From Valencia hispanica (lineage: Eukaryota > Chordata > Actinopteri > Cyprinodontiformes > Valenciidae), in contig OY747713.1 in the NCBI GenBank assembly GCA_963556495.2, forward strand, positions 62,001 to 126,000: DNA of 64,000 nt, written 5' to 3'. A model generated the notes under the pieces. It did not search any database and was not told the origin of the DNA. It was given only the letters and a program-made list of their open reading frames with translations. A program made the translations under genes and the position numbers. Each line of letters starts with the position of its first letter. Position 1 is the stretch's first letter. This document shows, piece by piece, positions 1 to 12,184 of the stretch.

Positions 1-3000
1 GCATAACTTGGTGAGTTTAAAGCCCACAGCAATGGGACAAATACTGGTGTCTTCAGCATAAATAGACCTGTCCAACGAGCCTATGCACAGCTTTCTAGAC
101 CAAGTAACAACTGAGATAACAACTGAAATGTACAGCTTCAGAAAACCCGACGTTACTTTTCATTTACAGCAGAGCAACATTTCAAAAATGCATAACTTGG
201 TGAGTTTAAAGCCCACAGCAATGGGACAAATACTGGTGTCTTCAGCAGAAATAGACCTTTCCAACGAGCCTATGCACAGCTTTCTAGACCAAGTAACAAC
301 TGAGATAACAACTGAAATGTACAGCTTCAGAAAATCCGACGTTACTTTTAATGGTAACTTAAAGCAAGAGACACATTTCAAAACAGCTTAACTTGGTGAG
401 TTTAAAGCCCACAGCAATGGTACAAATACTGGTGTCTTCAGCAGAAATAGACCTGTCCAACGAGCCTATGCACAGCTTTCTAGACCAAGTAACAACTGAG
501 ATAACAACTGAAATGTACAGCTTCAGAAAACCCGACGTTACTTTTCATTTACAGCAGAGCAACATTTCAAAAATGCATAACTTGGTGAGTTTAAAGCCCA
601 CAGCAATGGGACAAATACTGGTGTCTTCAGCAGAAATAGACCTTTCCAACGAGCCTATGCACAGCTTTCTAGACCAAGTAACAACTGAGATAACAACTGA
701 AATGTACAGCTTCAGAAAATCCGACGTTACTTTTAATGGTAACTTAAAGCAAGAGACACATTTCAAAACAGCATAACTTGGTGAGTTTAAAGCCCACAGC
801 AATGGGACAAATACTGGTGTCTTCAGCAGAAATAGACCTTTCCAACGAGCCTATGCACAGCTTTCTAGACCAAGTAACAACTGAGATAACAACTGAAATG
901 TACAGCTTCAGTAAACCCGACGTTACTTTTAATGGTAACTTAAAGCAGCTGCCACATTTCAAAAATGCATAACTTGGTGAGTTTAAAGCCCACAGCAATG
1001 GGACAAATACTGGTGTCTTCAGCATAAATAGACCTGTCCAACGAGCCTATGCACAGCTTTCTAGACCAAGTAACAACTGAGATAACAACTGAAATGTACA
1101 GCTTCAGAAAACCCGACGTTACTTTTCATTTACAGCAGAGCAACATTTCAAAAATGCATAACTTGGTGAGTTTAAAGCCCACAGCAATGGGACAAATACT
1201 GGTGTCTTCAGCAGAAATAGACCTTTCCAACGAGCCTATGCACAGCTTTCTAGACCAAGTAACAACTGAGATAACAACTGAAATGTACAGCTTCAGAAAA
1301 TCCGACGTTACTTTTAATGGTAACTTAAAGCAAGAGACACATTTCAAAACAGCTTAACTTGGTGAGTTTAAAGCCCACAGAAATGGGACAAATACTGGTG
1401 TCTTCAGCAGACATAGACCTTTCCAACGAGCCTATGCACAGCTTTCTAGACCAAGTAACAACTGAGATAACAACTGAAATGTGCAGCTTCAGAAAACCCA
1501 ACGTTACTTTTAATGGTAATTTAAAGCGAGAGCCACATTTCAAAACTGCATAACTTGGTGAGTTTAAAGCCCACAGCAATGGGACAAATACTGGTCTCTT
1601 CAGCAGAAATAGACCTTTCCAACGAGCCTATGCACAGCTTTCTAGACCAAGTAACAACTGAGATAACAACTGAAATGTACAGCTTCAGTAAACCCGACGT
1701 TACTTTTAATTTACAGCAGAGCAACATTTCAAAAATGCATAACTTGGTGAGTTTAAAGCCCACAGCAATGGGACAAATACTGGTGTCTTCAGCAGAAATA
1801 GACCTGTCCAACGAGCCTATGCACAGCTTTCTAGACCAAGTAACAACTGAGATAACAACTTAAATGTACAGCTTCAGAAAACCCGACGTTACTTTTCATT
1901 TACAGCAGAGCAACATTTCAAAAATGCATAACTTGGTGAGTTTAAAGCCCACAGCAATGGGACAAATACTGGTGTCTTCAGCAGAAATAGACCTTTCCAA
2001 CGAGCCTATGCACAGCTTTCTAGACCAAGTAACAACTGAGATAACAACTGAAATGTACAGCTTCAGAAAATCCGACGTTACTTTTAATGGTAATTTTAAG
2101 CAGCTGCCACATTTCAAAACAGCATAACTTGGTGAGTTTAAAGCCCACAGCAATGGGACAAATACTGGTGTCTTCAGCATAAATAGACCTGTCCAACGTG
2201 CCTATGCACAGCTTTCTAGACCAAGTAACAACTGAGATAACAACTGAAATGTACAGCTTCAGAAAACCCGACGTTACTTTTCATTTACAGCAGAGCAACA
2301 TTTCAAAAATGCATAACTTGGTGAGTTTAAAGCCCACAGCAATGGGACAAATACTGGTGTCTTCAGCAGAAATAGACCTTTCCAACGAGCCTATGCACAG
2401 CTTTCTAGACCAAGTAACAACTGAGATAACAACTGAAATGTACAGCTTCAGAAAATCCGACGTTACTTTTCATTTACAGCAGAGCAACATTTCAAAAATG
2501 CATAACTTGGTGAGTTTAAAGCCCACAGCAATGGGACAAATACTGGTGTCTTCAGCAGAAATAGACCTTTCCAACGAGCCTATGCACAGCTTTCTAGACC
2601 AAGTAACAACTGAGATAACAACTGAAATGTACAGCTTCAGAAAATCCGACGTTACTTTTAATGGTAATTTTAAGCAGCTGCCACATTTCAAAACAGCATA
2701 ACTTGGTGAGTTTAAAGCCCACAGCAATGGGACAAATACTGGTGTCTTCAGCATAAATAGACCTGTCCAATGAGCCTATGCACAGCTTTCTAGACCAAGT
2801 AACAACTGAGATAACAACTGAAATGTACAGCTTCAGAAAACCCGACGTTACTTTTCATTTACAGCAGAGCAACATTTCAAAAATGCATAACTTGGTGAGT
2901 TTAAAGCCCACAGCAATGGGACAAATACTGGTGTCTTCAGCAGAAATAGACCTTTCCAACGAGCCTATGCACAGCTTTCTAGACCAAGTAACAACTGAGA

Positions 3001-4991
3001 TAACAACTGAAATGTACAGCTTCAGAAAATCCGACGTTACTTTTAATGGTAACTTAAAGCAAGAGACACATTTCAAAACAGCTTAACTTGGTGAGTTTAA
3101 AGCCCACAGCAATGGTACAAATACTGGTGTCTTCAGCAGAAATAGACCTGTCCAACGAGCCTATGCACAGCTTTCTAGACCAAGTAACAACTGAGATAAC
3201 AACTGAAATGTACAGCTTCAGTAAACCCGACGTTACTTTTAATTTACAGCAGAGCAACATTTCAAAAATGCATAACTTGGTGAGTTTAAAGCCCACAGCA
3301 ATGGGACAAATACTGGTGTCTTCAGCAGAAATAGACCTTTCCAACGAGCCTATGCACAGCTTTCTAGACCAAGTAACAACTGAGATAACAACTGAAATGT
3401 ACAGCTTCAGAAAATCCGACGTTACTTTTAATTTACAGCAGAGCAACATTTCAAAAATGCATAACTTGGTGAGTTTAAAGCCCACAGCAATGGGACAAAT
3501 ACTGGTGTCTTCAGCAGAAATAGACCTTTCCAACGAGCCTATGCACAGCTTTCTAGACCAAGTAACAACTGAGATAACAACTGAAATGTACAGCTTCAGT
3601 AAAACCGACGTTACTTTTAATTTACAGCAGAGCAACATTTCAAAAATGCATAACTTGGTGAGTTTAAAGCCCACAGCAATGGGACAAATACTGGTGTCTT
3701 CAGCAGAAATAGACCTGTCCAACGAGCCTATGCACAGCTTTCTAGACCAAGTAACAACTGAGATAACAACTTAAATGTACAGCTTCAGAAAACCCGACGT
3801 TACTTTTCATTTACAGCAGAGCAACATTTCAAAAATGCATAACTTGGTGAGTTTAAAGCCCACAGCAATGGGACAAATACTGGTGTCTTCAGCAGAAATA
3901 GACCTTTCCAACGAGCCTATGCACAGCTTTCTAGACCAAGTAACAACTGAGATAACAACTGAAATGTACAGCTTCAGAAAATCCGACGTTACTTTTAATG
4001 GTAATTTTAAGCAGCTGCCACATTTCAAAACAGCATAACTTGGTGAGTTTAAAGCCCACAGCAATGGGACAAATACTGGTGTCTTCAGCATAAATAGACC
4101 TGTCCAACGAGCCTATGCACAGCTTTCTAGACCAAGTAACAACTGAGATAACAACTGAAATGTACAGCTTCAGAAAACCCGACGTTACTTTTCATTTACA
4201 GCAGAGCAACATTTCAAAAATGCATAACTTGGTGAGTTTAAAGCCCACAGCAATGGGACAAATACTGGTGTCTTCAGCAGAAATAGACCTTTCCAACGAG
4301 CCTATGCACAGCTTTCTAGACCAAGTAACAACTGAGATAACAACTGAAATGTACAGCTTCAGAAAATCCGACGTTACTTTTAATGGTAACTTAAAGCAAG
4401 AGACACATTTCAAAACAGCTTAACTTGGTGAGTTTAAAGCCCACAGCAATGGTACAAATACTGGTGTCTTCAGCAGAAATAGACCTGTCCAACGAGCCTA
4501 TGCACAGCTTTCTAGACCAAGTAACAACTGAGATAACAACTGAAATGTACAGCTTCAGAAAATCCGACGTTACTTTTAATTTACAGCAGAGCAACATTTC
4601 AAAAATGCATAACTTGGTGAGTTTAAAGCCCACAGCAATGGGACAAATACTGGTGTCTTCAGCAGAAATAGACCTTTCCAACGAGCCTATGCACAGCTTT
4701 CTAGACCAAGTAACAACTGAGATAACAACTGAAATGTACAGCTTCAGAAAATCCGACGTTACTTTTAATTTACAGCAGAGCAACATTTCAAAAATGCATA
4801 ACTTGGTGAGTTTAAAGCCCACAGCAATGGGACAAATACTGGTGTCTTCAGCAGAAATAGACCTTTCCAACGAGCCTATGCACAGCTTTCTAGACCAAGT
4901 AACAACTGAGATAACAACTGAAATGTACAGCTTCAGAAAATCCGACGTTACTTTTAATGGTCATTTAAAGCGAGAGCAACATTTCAAAACT
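1..4991. repeat. Satellite array, homogeneous block 1 (189/196-bp monomers)
   Basis: Head-to-tail monomers begin with a GCATAACTTGGTGAG-type motif at about 1, 190, 386, 575, 771, 967, 1156, 1352, 1548, 1737 and 1926, and so on. Two length classes alternate irregularly. The 189-bp class carries CATTTACAGCAGAGC (or AATTTACAGC) near its end; the 196-bp class carries AATGGTAACTTAAAGC or AATGGTAATTTTAAGC there. Monomers of one class look almost identical across 5 kb, so homogenisation is recent. Because 189 is a multiple of three, runs of that class stay open on both strands (for example 3088-3774 on + and 3054-3722 on -). I regard these frames as by-products of the satellite, not genes. The array continues beyond the left edge. 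Whether it is centromeric, subtelomeric or interstitial cannot be told from the sequence. Confidence 0.95.
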
Positions 4992-5852
4992 GCATAACTT
5001 GGTGAATGTAAAGCCCACAGCAATGGGACAAATACTGATGTCTTCAGCAGAAAGAGTCCTTTCAAACGAGCCTATCCACAGCTTTCTAGACCAAGTAACA
5101 ACTCCGAAAACAACTGAAATGTACAGCTTCCGAAAACCTGACGTTACTTTTAATGTTAATTTAAAGCAAGAGCCACATTTCAAAACCGCATAACTTGGTG
5201 AATTTAAAGCCCACAGCAACGGGACAAATACTGATGTCTTCAGCAGCAAGAGGCCTTTCAAACGAGCCTATTCACAGCTTTCTAGACCAAGTAACAACTG
5301 AGAAACAAACTGAAATGTGCAGCTTCAGAAAACCCGATGTTACTTTAAGTTAACAGCAGAGCAACATTTCAAAACTGCATAACTTGGTGAATTTAAAGCC
5401 CACAGCAATGGGACAAATACTGGTGTCTTCAGCAGAAAGAGACCTTTCAAACGAGCCTATCCACAGCTTTCTAGACCAAGTAACAACTGAGATAACAACT
5501 GAAATGTGCAGCTTCAGAAAACCCGACATTACTTTTAATAGTTATTTAAAGCGAGAGCCACATTTCAAAACTGCATAACTTAGTGAATTTAAAGCCCACA
5601 GCAATGGGACAAATACTGACCTCTTCAGCAGAAATAGACCTTTCCACAGCTTTCAAAACGTAGGAATGGCTAAGATCTTAACCCTTAACGACAGCTCAGA
5701 CAGAAAAGCAGAAAACCCTGACTTTATTTGTAATTGAATGAAAAAGTCGAATTTCAAACCTGTATAACTTGGTGAATTTAAAGCCCACAGCAAAGAGACA
5801 CATGCTGGTCTCTTCAGGAGAAGGATATCTTTCCAACGAGCCTATCCACAGC
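4992..5852. repeat. Satellite array, diverged block 1 (left copy of duplicated segment)
   Basis: Monomers have the same period but diagnostic differences: GGTGAATGT or GGTGAATTT instead of GGTGAGTTT, and CCTATCCACAGC instead of CCTATGCACAGC. The last units carry AAGAGACACATGCTGG and a TTTGTAATTGAATGAAAAAG-like tail, which are features of the old array further right. This block recurs at 7490-8350 with a constant offset of 2498 bp. I see one substitution between the copies (near 5528). At about 5843-5853 a diverged monomer switches in mid-unit to the homogeneous type. Confidence 0.9.
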
Positions 5853-7489
5853 TTTCTAGACCAAGTAACAACTGAGATAACAACTGAAATGTACAGCTTC
5901 AGAAAATCCGACGTTACTTTTAATGGTAATTTTAAGCAGCTGCCACATTTCAAAACAGCATAACTTGGTGAGTTTAAAGCCCACAGCAATGGGACAAATA
6001 CTGGTGTCTTCAGCATAAATAGACCTGTCCAATGAGCCTATGCACAGCTTTCTAGACCAAGTAACAACTGAGATAACAACTGAAATGTACAGCTTCAGAA
6101 AACCCGACGTTACTTTTCATTTACAGCAGAGCAACATTTCAAAAATGCATAACTTGGTGAGTTTAAAGCCCACAGCAATGGGACAAATACTGGTGTCTTC
6201 AGCAGAAATAGACCTTTCCAACGAGCCTATGCACAGCTTTCTAGACCAAGTAACAACTGAGATAACAACTGAAATGTACAGCTTCAGAAAATCCGACGTT
6301 ACTTTTAATGGTAATTTTAAGCAGCTGCCACATTTCAAAACAGCATAACTTGGTGAGTTTAAAGCCCACAGCAATGGGACAAATACTGGTGTCTTCAGCA
6401 TAAATAGACCTGTCCAATGAGCCTATGCACAGCTTTCTAGACCAAGTAACAACTGAGATAACAACTGAAATGTACAGCTTCAGAAAACCCGACGTTACTT
6501 TTCATTTACAGCAGAGCAACATTTCAAAAATGCATAACTTGGTGAGTTTAAAGCCCACAGCAATGGGACAAATACTGGTGTCTTCAGCAGAAATAGACCT
6601 TTCCAACGAGCCTATGCACAGCTTTCTAGACCAAGTAACAACTGAGATAACAACTGAAATGTACAGCTTCAGAAAATCCGACGTTACTTTTAATGGTAAC
6701 TTAAAGCAAGAGACACATTTCAAAACAGCTTAACTTGGTGAGTTTAAAGCCCACAGCAATGGTACAAATACTGGTGTCTTCAGCAGAAATAGACCTGTCC
6801 AACGAGCCTATGCACAGCTTTCTAGACCAAGTAACAACTGAGATAACAACTGAAATGTACAGCTTCAGAAAATCCGACGTTACTTTTAATTTACAGCAGA
6901 GCAACATTTCAAAAATGCATAACTTGGTGAGTTTAAAGCCCACAGCAATGGGACAAATACTGGTGTCTTCAGCAGAAATAGACCTTTCCAACGAGCCTAT
7001 GCACAGCTTTCTAGACCAAGTAACAACTGAGATAACAACTGAAATGTACAGCTTCAGAAAATCCGACGTTACTTTTAATTTACAGCAGAGCAACATTTCA
7101 AAAATGCATAACTTGGTGAGTTTAAAGCCCACAGCAATGGGACAAATACTGGTGTCTTCAGCAGAAATAGACCTTTCCAACGAGCCTATGCACAGCTTTC
7201 TAGACCAAGTAACAACTGAGATAACAACTGAAATGTACAGCTTCAGAAAATCCGACGTTACTTTTAATTTACAGCAGAGCAACATTTCAAAAATGCATAA
7301 CTTGGTGAGTTTAAAGCCCACAGCAATGGGACAAATACTGGTGTCTTCAGCAGAAATAGACCTTTCCAACGAGCCTATGCACAGCTTTCTAGACCAAGTA
7401 ACAACTGAGATAACAACTGAAATGTACAGCTTCAGAAAATCCGACGTTACTTTTAATGGCATTTAAAGCGAGAGCAACATTTCAAAACT
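5853..7489. repeat. Satellite array, homogeneous block 2
   Basis: The sequence returns to the near-identical 189/196-bp monomers of block 1. The segment from about 6425 matches that from 4115 at an offset of 2310 bp. It then gains one extra 189-bp monomer and loses one base (AATGGCATTT against AATGGTCATTT at about 4960), which gives the 2498-bp offset seen downstream. The longest open frames of the array lie here (6735-7466 on +, 6701-7462 on -) because several 189-bp units follow each other. Confidence 0.92.
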
Positions 7490-8350
7490 GCATAACTTGG
7501 TGAATGTAAAGCCCACAGCAATGGGACAAATACTGATGTCTTCAGCAGAAAGAGTCCTTTCAAACGAGCCTATCCACAGCTTTCTAGACCAAGTAACAAC
7601 TCCGAAAACAACTGAAATGTACAGCTTCCGAAAACCTGACGTTACTTTTAATGTTAATTTAAAGCAAGAGCCACATTTCAAAACCGCATAACTTGGTGAA
7701 TTTAAAGCCCACAGCAACGGGACAAATACTGATGTCTTCAGCAGCAAGAGGCCTTTCAAACGAGCCTATTCACAGCTTTCTAGACCAAGTAACAACTGAG
7801 AAACAAACTGAAATGTGCAGCTTCAGAAAACCCGATGTTACTTTAAGTTAACAGCAGAGCAACATTTCAAAACTGCATAACTTGGTGAATTTAAAGCCCA
7901 CAGCAATGGGACAAATACTGGTGTCTTCAGCAGAAAGAGACCTTTCAAACGAGCCTATCCACAGCTTTCTAGACCAAGTAACAACTGAGATAACAACTGA
8001 AATGTGCAGCTTCAGAAAACCCGACGTTACTTTTAATAGTTATTTAAAGCGAGAGCCACATTTCAAAACTGCATAACTTAGTGAATTTAAAGCCCACAGC
8101 AATGGGACAAATACTGACCTCTTCAGCAGAAATAGACCTTTCCACAGCTTTCAAAACGTAGGAATGGCTAAGATCTTAACCCTTAACGACAGCTCAGACA
8201 GAAAAGCAGAAAACCCTGACTTTATTTGTAATTGAATGAAAAAGTCGAATTTCAAACCTGTATAACTTGGTGAATTTAAAGCCCACAGCAAAGAGACACA
8301 TGCTGGTCTCTTCAGGAGAAGGATATCTTTCCAACGAGCCTATCCACAGC
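7490..8350. repeat. Satellite array, diverged block 2 (right copy of duplicated segment)
   Basis: This is a near-identical copy of 4992-5852. At its right end the monomer continues in the diverged style (CACAGCTTTCAAAACGTAGG), whereas the left copy jumps to the homogeneous monomer after CACAGCTTTC. The right copy is therefore probably the parental arrangement, and 5843-5853 the recombination junction. Confidence 0.9.
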
Positions 8351-9116
8351 TTTCAAAACGTAGGAACAGCTGAGATCTTAACCCTGGAAACAGCTCAGAT
8401 AGACCATCTGAAAACCCGACTAACTTTTTTTGTAATTGAATGAAAGAGCAGCATTTCAAAGCTTTATAACTTGGTGAATTTAAACCCCACATCAAAGAGA
8501 CACATGCTGGTCTCTTCAGGAGAAGGATATCTTTCCAACGAGCCTATGCGCAGCGTACAAAACGTAGGAACAGCTAAGACCTTAACCCTTAAGAACAGCT
8601 CGGATAGAAAAGCAGAAAACCCGACTAACTTTTTTTGGAATTGAATGAAAAAGAAGCATTTCAAAACTTTAAACTTGGAGAATTTAAAGCCCACAGCAAA
8701 GAGACACATACTGGCCTCTTCAGGAGGAGGATATCTTTCCAACGGGACTATATCCAGCTTTCAAATCCTAGGAACAGCTAAGATATTAACCCTTAAGAAC
8801 AGCTCAGATTGAAAAGCAGAAACCCGACTAACTTTTTTTGTAATTGAATGATAAAGCAGCACTTCAAAGCTTTATAACTTGGAGAATTTAAAGCCCACAG
8901 CAAGGAGACACATACTGGTCTCTTCAGGAGAAGGAGATCTTTCCAACGAAACTATGTGCAGCTTTCGAAACATAGGAACAGTTTAAATCTTCACCCTAGG
9001 AACAGCTCAGACAGAAAAGCATAAAACCCGACTAACTTTTTTTGTAATTGAATGAAAAAGAAGCATTTCAAAGCTTTATAACTTGGAGAATTTAAAGCCC
9101 ACAGCAAAGAGACACA
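8351..9116. repeat. Satellite array, old diverged monomers (left of the LTR insertion)
   Basis: Units of about 195-210 bp still show CTTGGTGAATTTAAA(G)CCCACAGCAAAGAGACACA, CAGGAGAAGGATATC and AACTTTTTTTGTAATTGAATGA, but differ by many substitutions and indels. Monomer starts lie near 8465, 8670, 8876 and 9080. No frame stays open over successive units. The array is broken at 9117 by a long-LTR element. Confidence 0.88.
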
Positions 9117-10424
9117 TGTTGTAACTATTAATAATAAAAAGTTGTTGTCTGGTTTTCTTAGTATCAATAATTATAATCAATAATTTAATATTAATATAAT
9201 TATTGATGACGTTCGAGTTTAACCTGTTTATTAAGGATATAGGGGAACCAATCTCATAAATGAGATAATTTTAATTAAACCAGACTGTCATTCTCTCTGA
9301 AAAGGCATAGAATTCGTCCGCGGGGTTAAAACAAACTTCACAGCACACATTGAAATAGCACAGGAAACTTCTCGTTACTTAAGGGAATTTATTAATGAAA
9401 TAGGTCAACCTTACAGATTACATTTAATTCATAATTTCCATCTATTTTAACGCATGCAAAAATATAGAACAAAGTTAACGTCGAGGGGAGGGGGCGTGTG
9501 TGTGCGGCTGTGTGTGTGTATGTGTGTGTGGGAGGCAGCGAGCGAATGAGGGGGGGGTTCAGCTCACCCCTTCAATGCGATAAATAACTCAAGCCTTATC
9601 AATTGGCGCGATCGGTTCACAAAGGAAGACAAAGGAAGACCGTGTGGCGATTCAACAAAGGCTAGTTTCATTAGCAATGGTGGCTTGGACAAAGGAAATG
9701 AGGGCGACGGAGAACGGGCCACGCGACCTGTCTAAACAGACACGCGCCGACCGCAGCGGACAATAAACAAACAAGGAAATAATACAATATAATATACTGC
9801 TTCTGGTTGCAACTAAAGTCAAATAATAAAACACAAAAAGCATGCACATTCAGGGTCGGTGTACAGCGACAGACGACCAAGAATAACAGTGGTTAACAAG
9901 TTGACAGACTTATTTTAACCAACAGAAAATGGATATTAACCGTCAAGACCTTCTCCTCTACCCAGACCGAGAGATATAAATCAGTTTAATCCTACTTGGT
10001 GGGGGCAACTCTCCACAGTCCACGACGAAGAACGTAGAAAGTGTCCAGTTTAAAGGAGCGGTTTGCGCAAAACCGAAGTCAGAAAAAGTGGACGTCCACC
10101 TTTAGGCTCTGAGGGACTCAGGCCTGTTTCAATAGAGCTCAGATGGTTACGCCGACGGGGAGTCTGTTTGCTCGGCCGATTCACTTCGAAGTTTAAAAGG
10201 GAAGTTCTTCCTGGTCCAGCAGGTTTGAACGAAAAAAGGGAAAATGCTAGCAGTGGATTAAAGCGTCTCCTCGTGGCACCGCTGTGGAACCAAAAGACCA
10301 AGATTTCAATATTCGCGCTGCTTTTATCAATTCTGTGATGTCATTACTGGCAACAGACCAATGAGAATGGGTCGAGGGCAGCGCAATGGGTGCTGGGAGA
10401 TGCAGTTCGTTCAGTGGTGAATTA
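9117..10424 (-). mobile_element. Long-LTR element copy 1 (solo-LTR-like, minus)
   Basis: On + it starts TGTTGTAACTATTAATAAT directly after a satellite GACACA. Read on the minus strand, that is an LTR 3' end (...AGTTACAACA). Its reverse complement matches 47640-48448, including the GT-rich tract at 9490-9560 and the AATAAA (9388-9393 on the minus strand). It also shares blocks with 24768-26245: a TGACATCA motif (10336-10343), a nearby CCAAT box and a CTGCTGGACC-AGGAAGAAC-like block. The right (LTR 5') end lacks a TG terminus and seems truncated near 10415-10424. No protein is encoded; open frames inside are short and not conserved. I infer a solo LTR of a gypsy- or ERV-like element. Confidence 0.65.
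9388..9393 (-). promoter_or_regulatory. Putative LTR polyadenylation signal (AATAAA)
   Basis: TTTATT on + is AATAAA on minus. It lies at the same relative place as the AATAAA motifs of the related copies at 25968-25973 and 48176-48181, all upstream of the LTR 3' end. Confidence 0.45.
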
Positions 10425-11500
10425 TAACTTGGTGAATTTAAAGCCCACAGCAAAGAGACACATACTGGTCTCTTCAGGAGGAGGATATCTTTCCAACGAG
10501 ACTATGTGCAGCTTTCAAAACATAGGAACAGCTAAGATCCTAACCCTTAAGAACAGCTCAGACAGAAAAGCAGAAAAGCAGAAAACCCAACATTATTTTT
10601 TTTTTGTAATTGAATGAAAAAGCAGCATTTCAAAGCTTTATAACTTGGTGAATTTAAAGCCCACAGCAAAGAGACACATACTGGTCTCTTCGGGAGAAGG
10701 CTATCTTTCCAACAAGACTATGTGCAGCTTTCAAAACGTAGAGAAAGCTGAGATCTTAACCCTGGAAACAGCTCAGATAGAATATCAGAAAACCCGACTA
10801 ACTTTTTTTGTAATTGAATGAAAAAGCAGAATTTCAAAGCTTTATACCTTGGTGAATTTAAAGCCCACAGCAAATAGAAAAATCCTGGTCTATTCAGGAG
10901 AAGGAGATCTTTCCAACAAGACTATGTGCAGCTTTTGAAACGTAGGAACAGCTAAGATATTAACCCTTAAGAACAGATCAGTTAGAAAAGCAGAAAACCC
11001 GACTTTTACTTTTCAAAAATACATAACTTTGTGTATTCAAAGTCCACAGCGATGCGACACATACTGGGCTCTTCAGGAGAGAAAAACTATTTAAATGACC
11101 CTATTTGCAGCTCTCTAAACCGACTGACAGCTGATATAAGAACCAAAGTGTGCACCTTCAGTAAACCCAATGTTACTTTTAAGTTCAAACACATGACGCA
11201 TTTCAAAAAATCATAACTTTGTGAATTCAAAGTCCACAGCGATGCGACACATACTGGGCTCTTCAGGAGAAATATACCTTTCGGACGTGCCTATTTGCAG
11301 CTCTCTAAACCGAGTGACAGCTGAGATAGAAACCAAAGTGTGCACCTTCAGAAAAGCCGACATTACTTTTAATTTCAAACACATGAAGAGTTTCAAAGCT
11401 TCATAACTTTGTGAATTCAAAGCCCATAGCGATGCGACACATACTGGGCTCTTCATGAAAAAGAGACCTTTCAAAGGAGCCAATTTGCAGCTCTCTAAGG
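10425..11500. repeat. Satellite array, oldest monomers (right end of array)
   Basis: Units starting near 10426, 10638, 10842, 11024, 11214 and 11404 resume after the LTR insertion. The last three form a distinct subfamily (ATAACTTTGTGAATTCAAAG, GCGATGCGACACATACTGGG) with a 190-bp period. The last unit stops near 11497 after CAGCTCTCTAAG. The gradient from fresh (left) to decayed (right) monomers is typical of the edge of a satellite. Confidence 0.88.
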
Positions 11501-12140
11501 TGTGCAGCATTTGCTGGTCTTCTCAGTTGGCTGCAGTTCCTTGTCGGTGGCAGCTCTACCTCTTTTCTCTTCGGTTCTGCTGTTCGGAACAAGGGGGTGT
11601 GGGTCGAAGCCCACCTGGTCCTTTCCCCCAATTAAGGTAGAGTGGCGTCTGCCGGTGAATGTTTTTTGTCTGTGGCAGGCTTTCCTTGTCTGTGGCAGGT
11701 TGGTGGACTTTCTGTTCAGTTCTGGTGGTTTAATAGAGGGGGTTTGGGCCAAAGCCCACCCGGGTGATAGGTGGTTGGTAAAGTGGAACAAATGTTATAG
11801 AATAATAATAAAAATAGAATAATCTTGACAAAGAAACTCACAGGTCTGTCTGTAAATCAGCACTTGACCTTTGACCTCTGAAACCCAGAAACAGAACTCT
11901 AGAGCTTATTTGGATTTCTCCAGGAAACGCAGGTATTTCAACTTCAAGATTTATATTCTGAACGTTCTTGATGGTTTGGGAATGGAGAGCTGCTGACAAC
12001 GATCGTCAGCCTGTGCACTTCCTTTGATTTTCCATTTCAACTGCCCAGTCGTTGGATGAGGTGGGGAAAATCATCGAGCTCTTAATCTCACATACCTAAC
12101 CCCTAACCCTACCCTAATTTACCCTAATCCCCAATAGGGG
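11501..12140. other. Non-coding transition with a degenerate duplication and CCCTAA-like stretch
   Basis: Two similar blocks, at about 11594-11643 and 11741-11788, both contain GGGYCRAAGCCCACC followed by GGT-rich sequence, roughly 147 bp apart. I infer a decayed tandem duplication. At 12094-12135 the sequence reads CCTAACCCCTAACCCTACCC, followed by two more CCCTAAT units. This is telomere-like but imperfect. No credible gene is seen. Confidence 0.5.
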
Positions 12141-12184
12141 GTATCCTCGCCCTTTCCTAAGAAGGTGCGCCAAATCCTTCCTCC

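Noticed and set aside
1..8100. Dozens of 60-250-codon open frames on both strands that look like a repeat protein family
   Set aside because: They follow the satellite monomer exactly, exist on both strands at once, stop whenever a 196-bp unit shifts the frame, and match no recognised domain.
1..9116. CRISPR-like repeat/spacer array
   Set aside because: Whole 189-196-bp monomers repeat without variable spacers, and the genome is eukaryotic.
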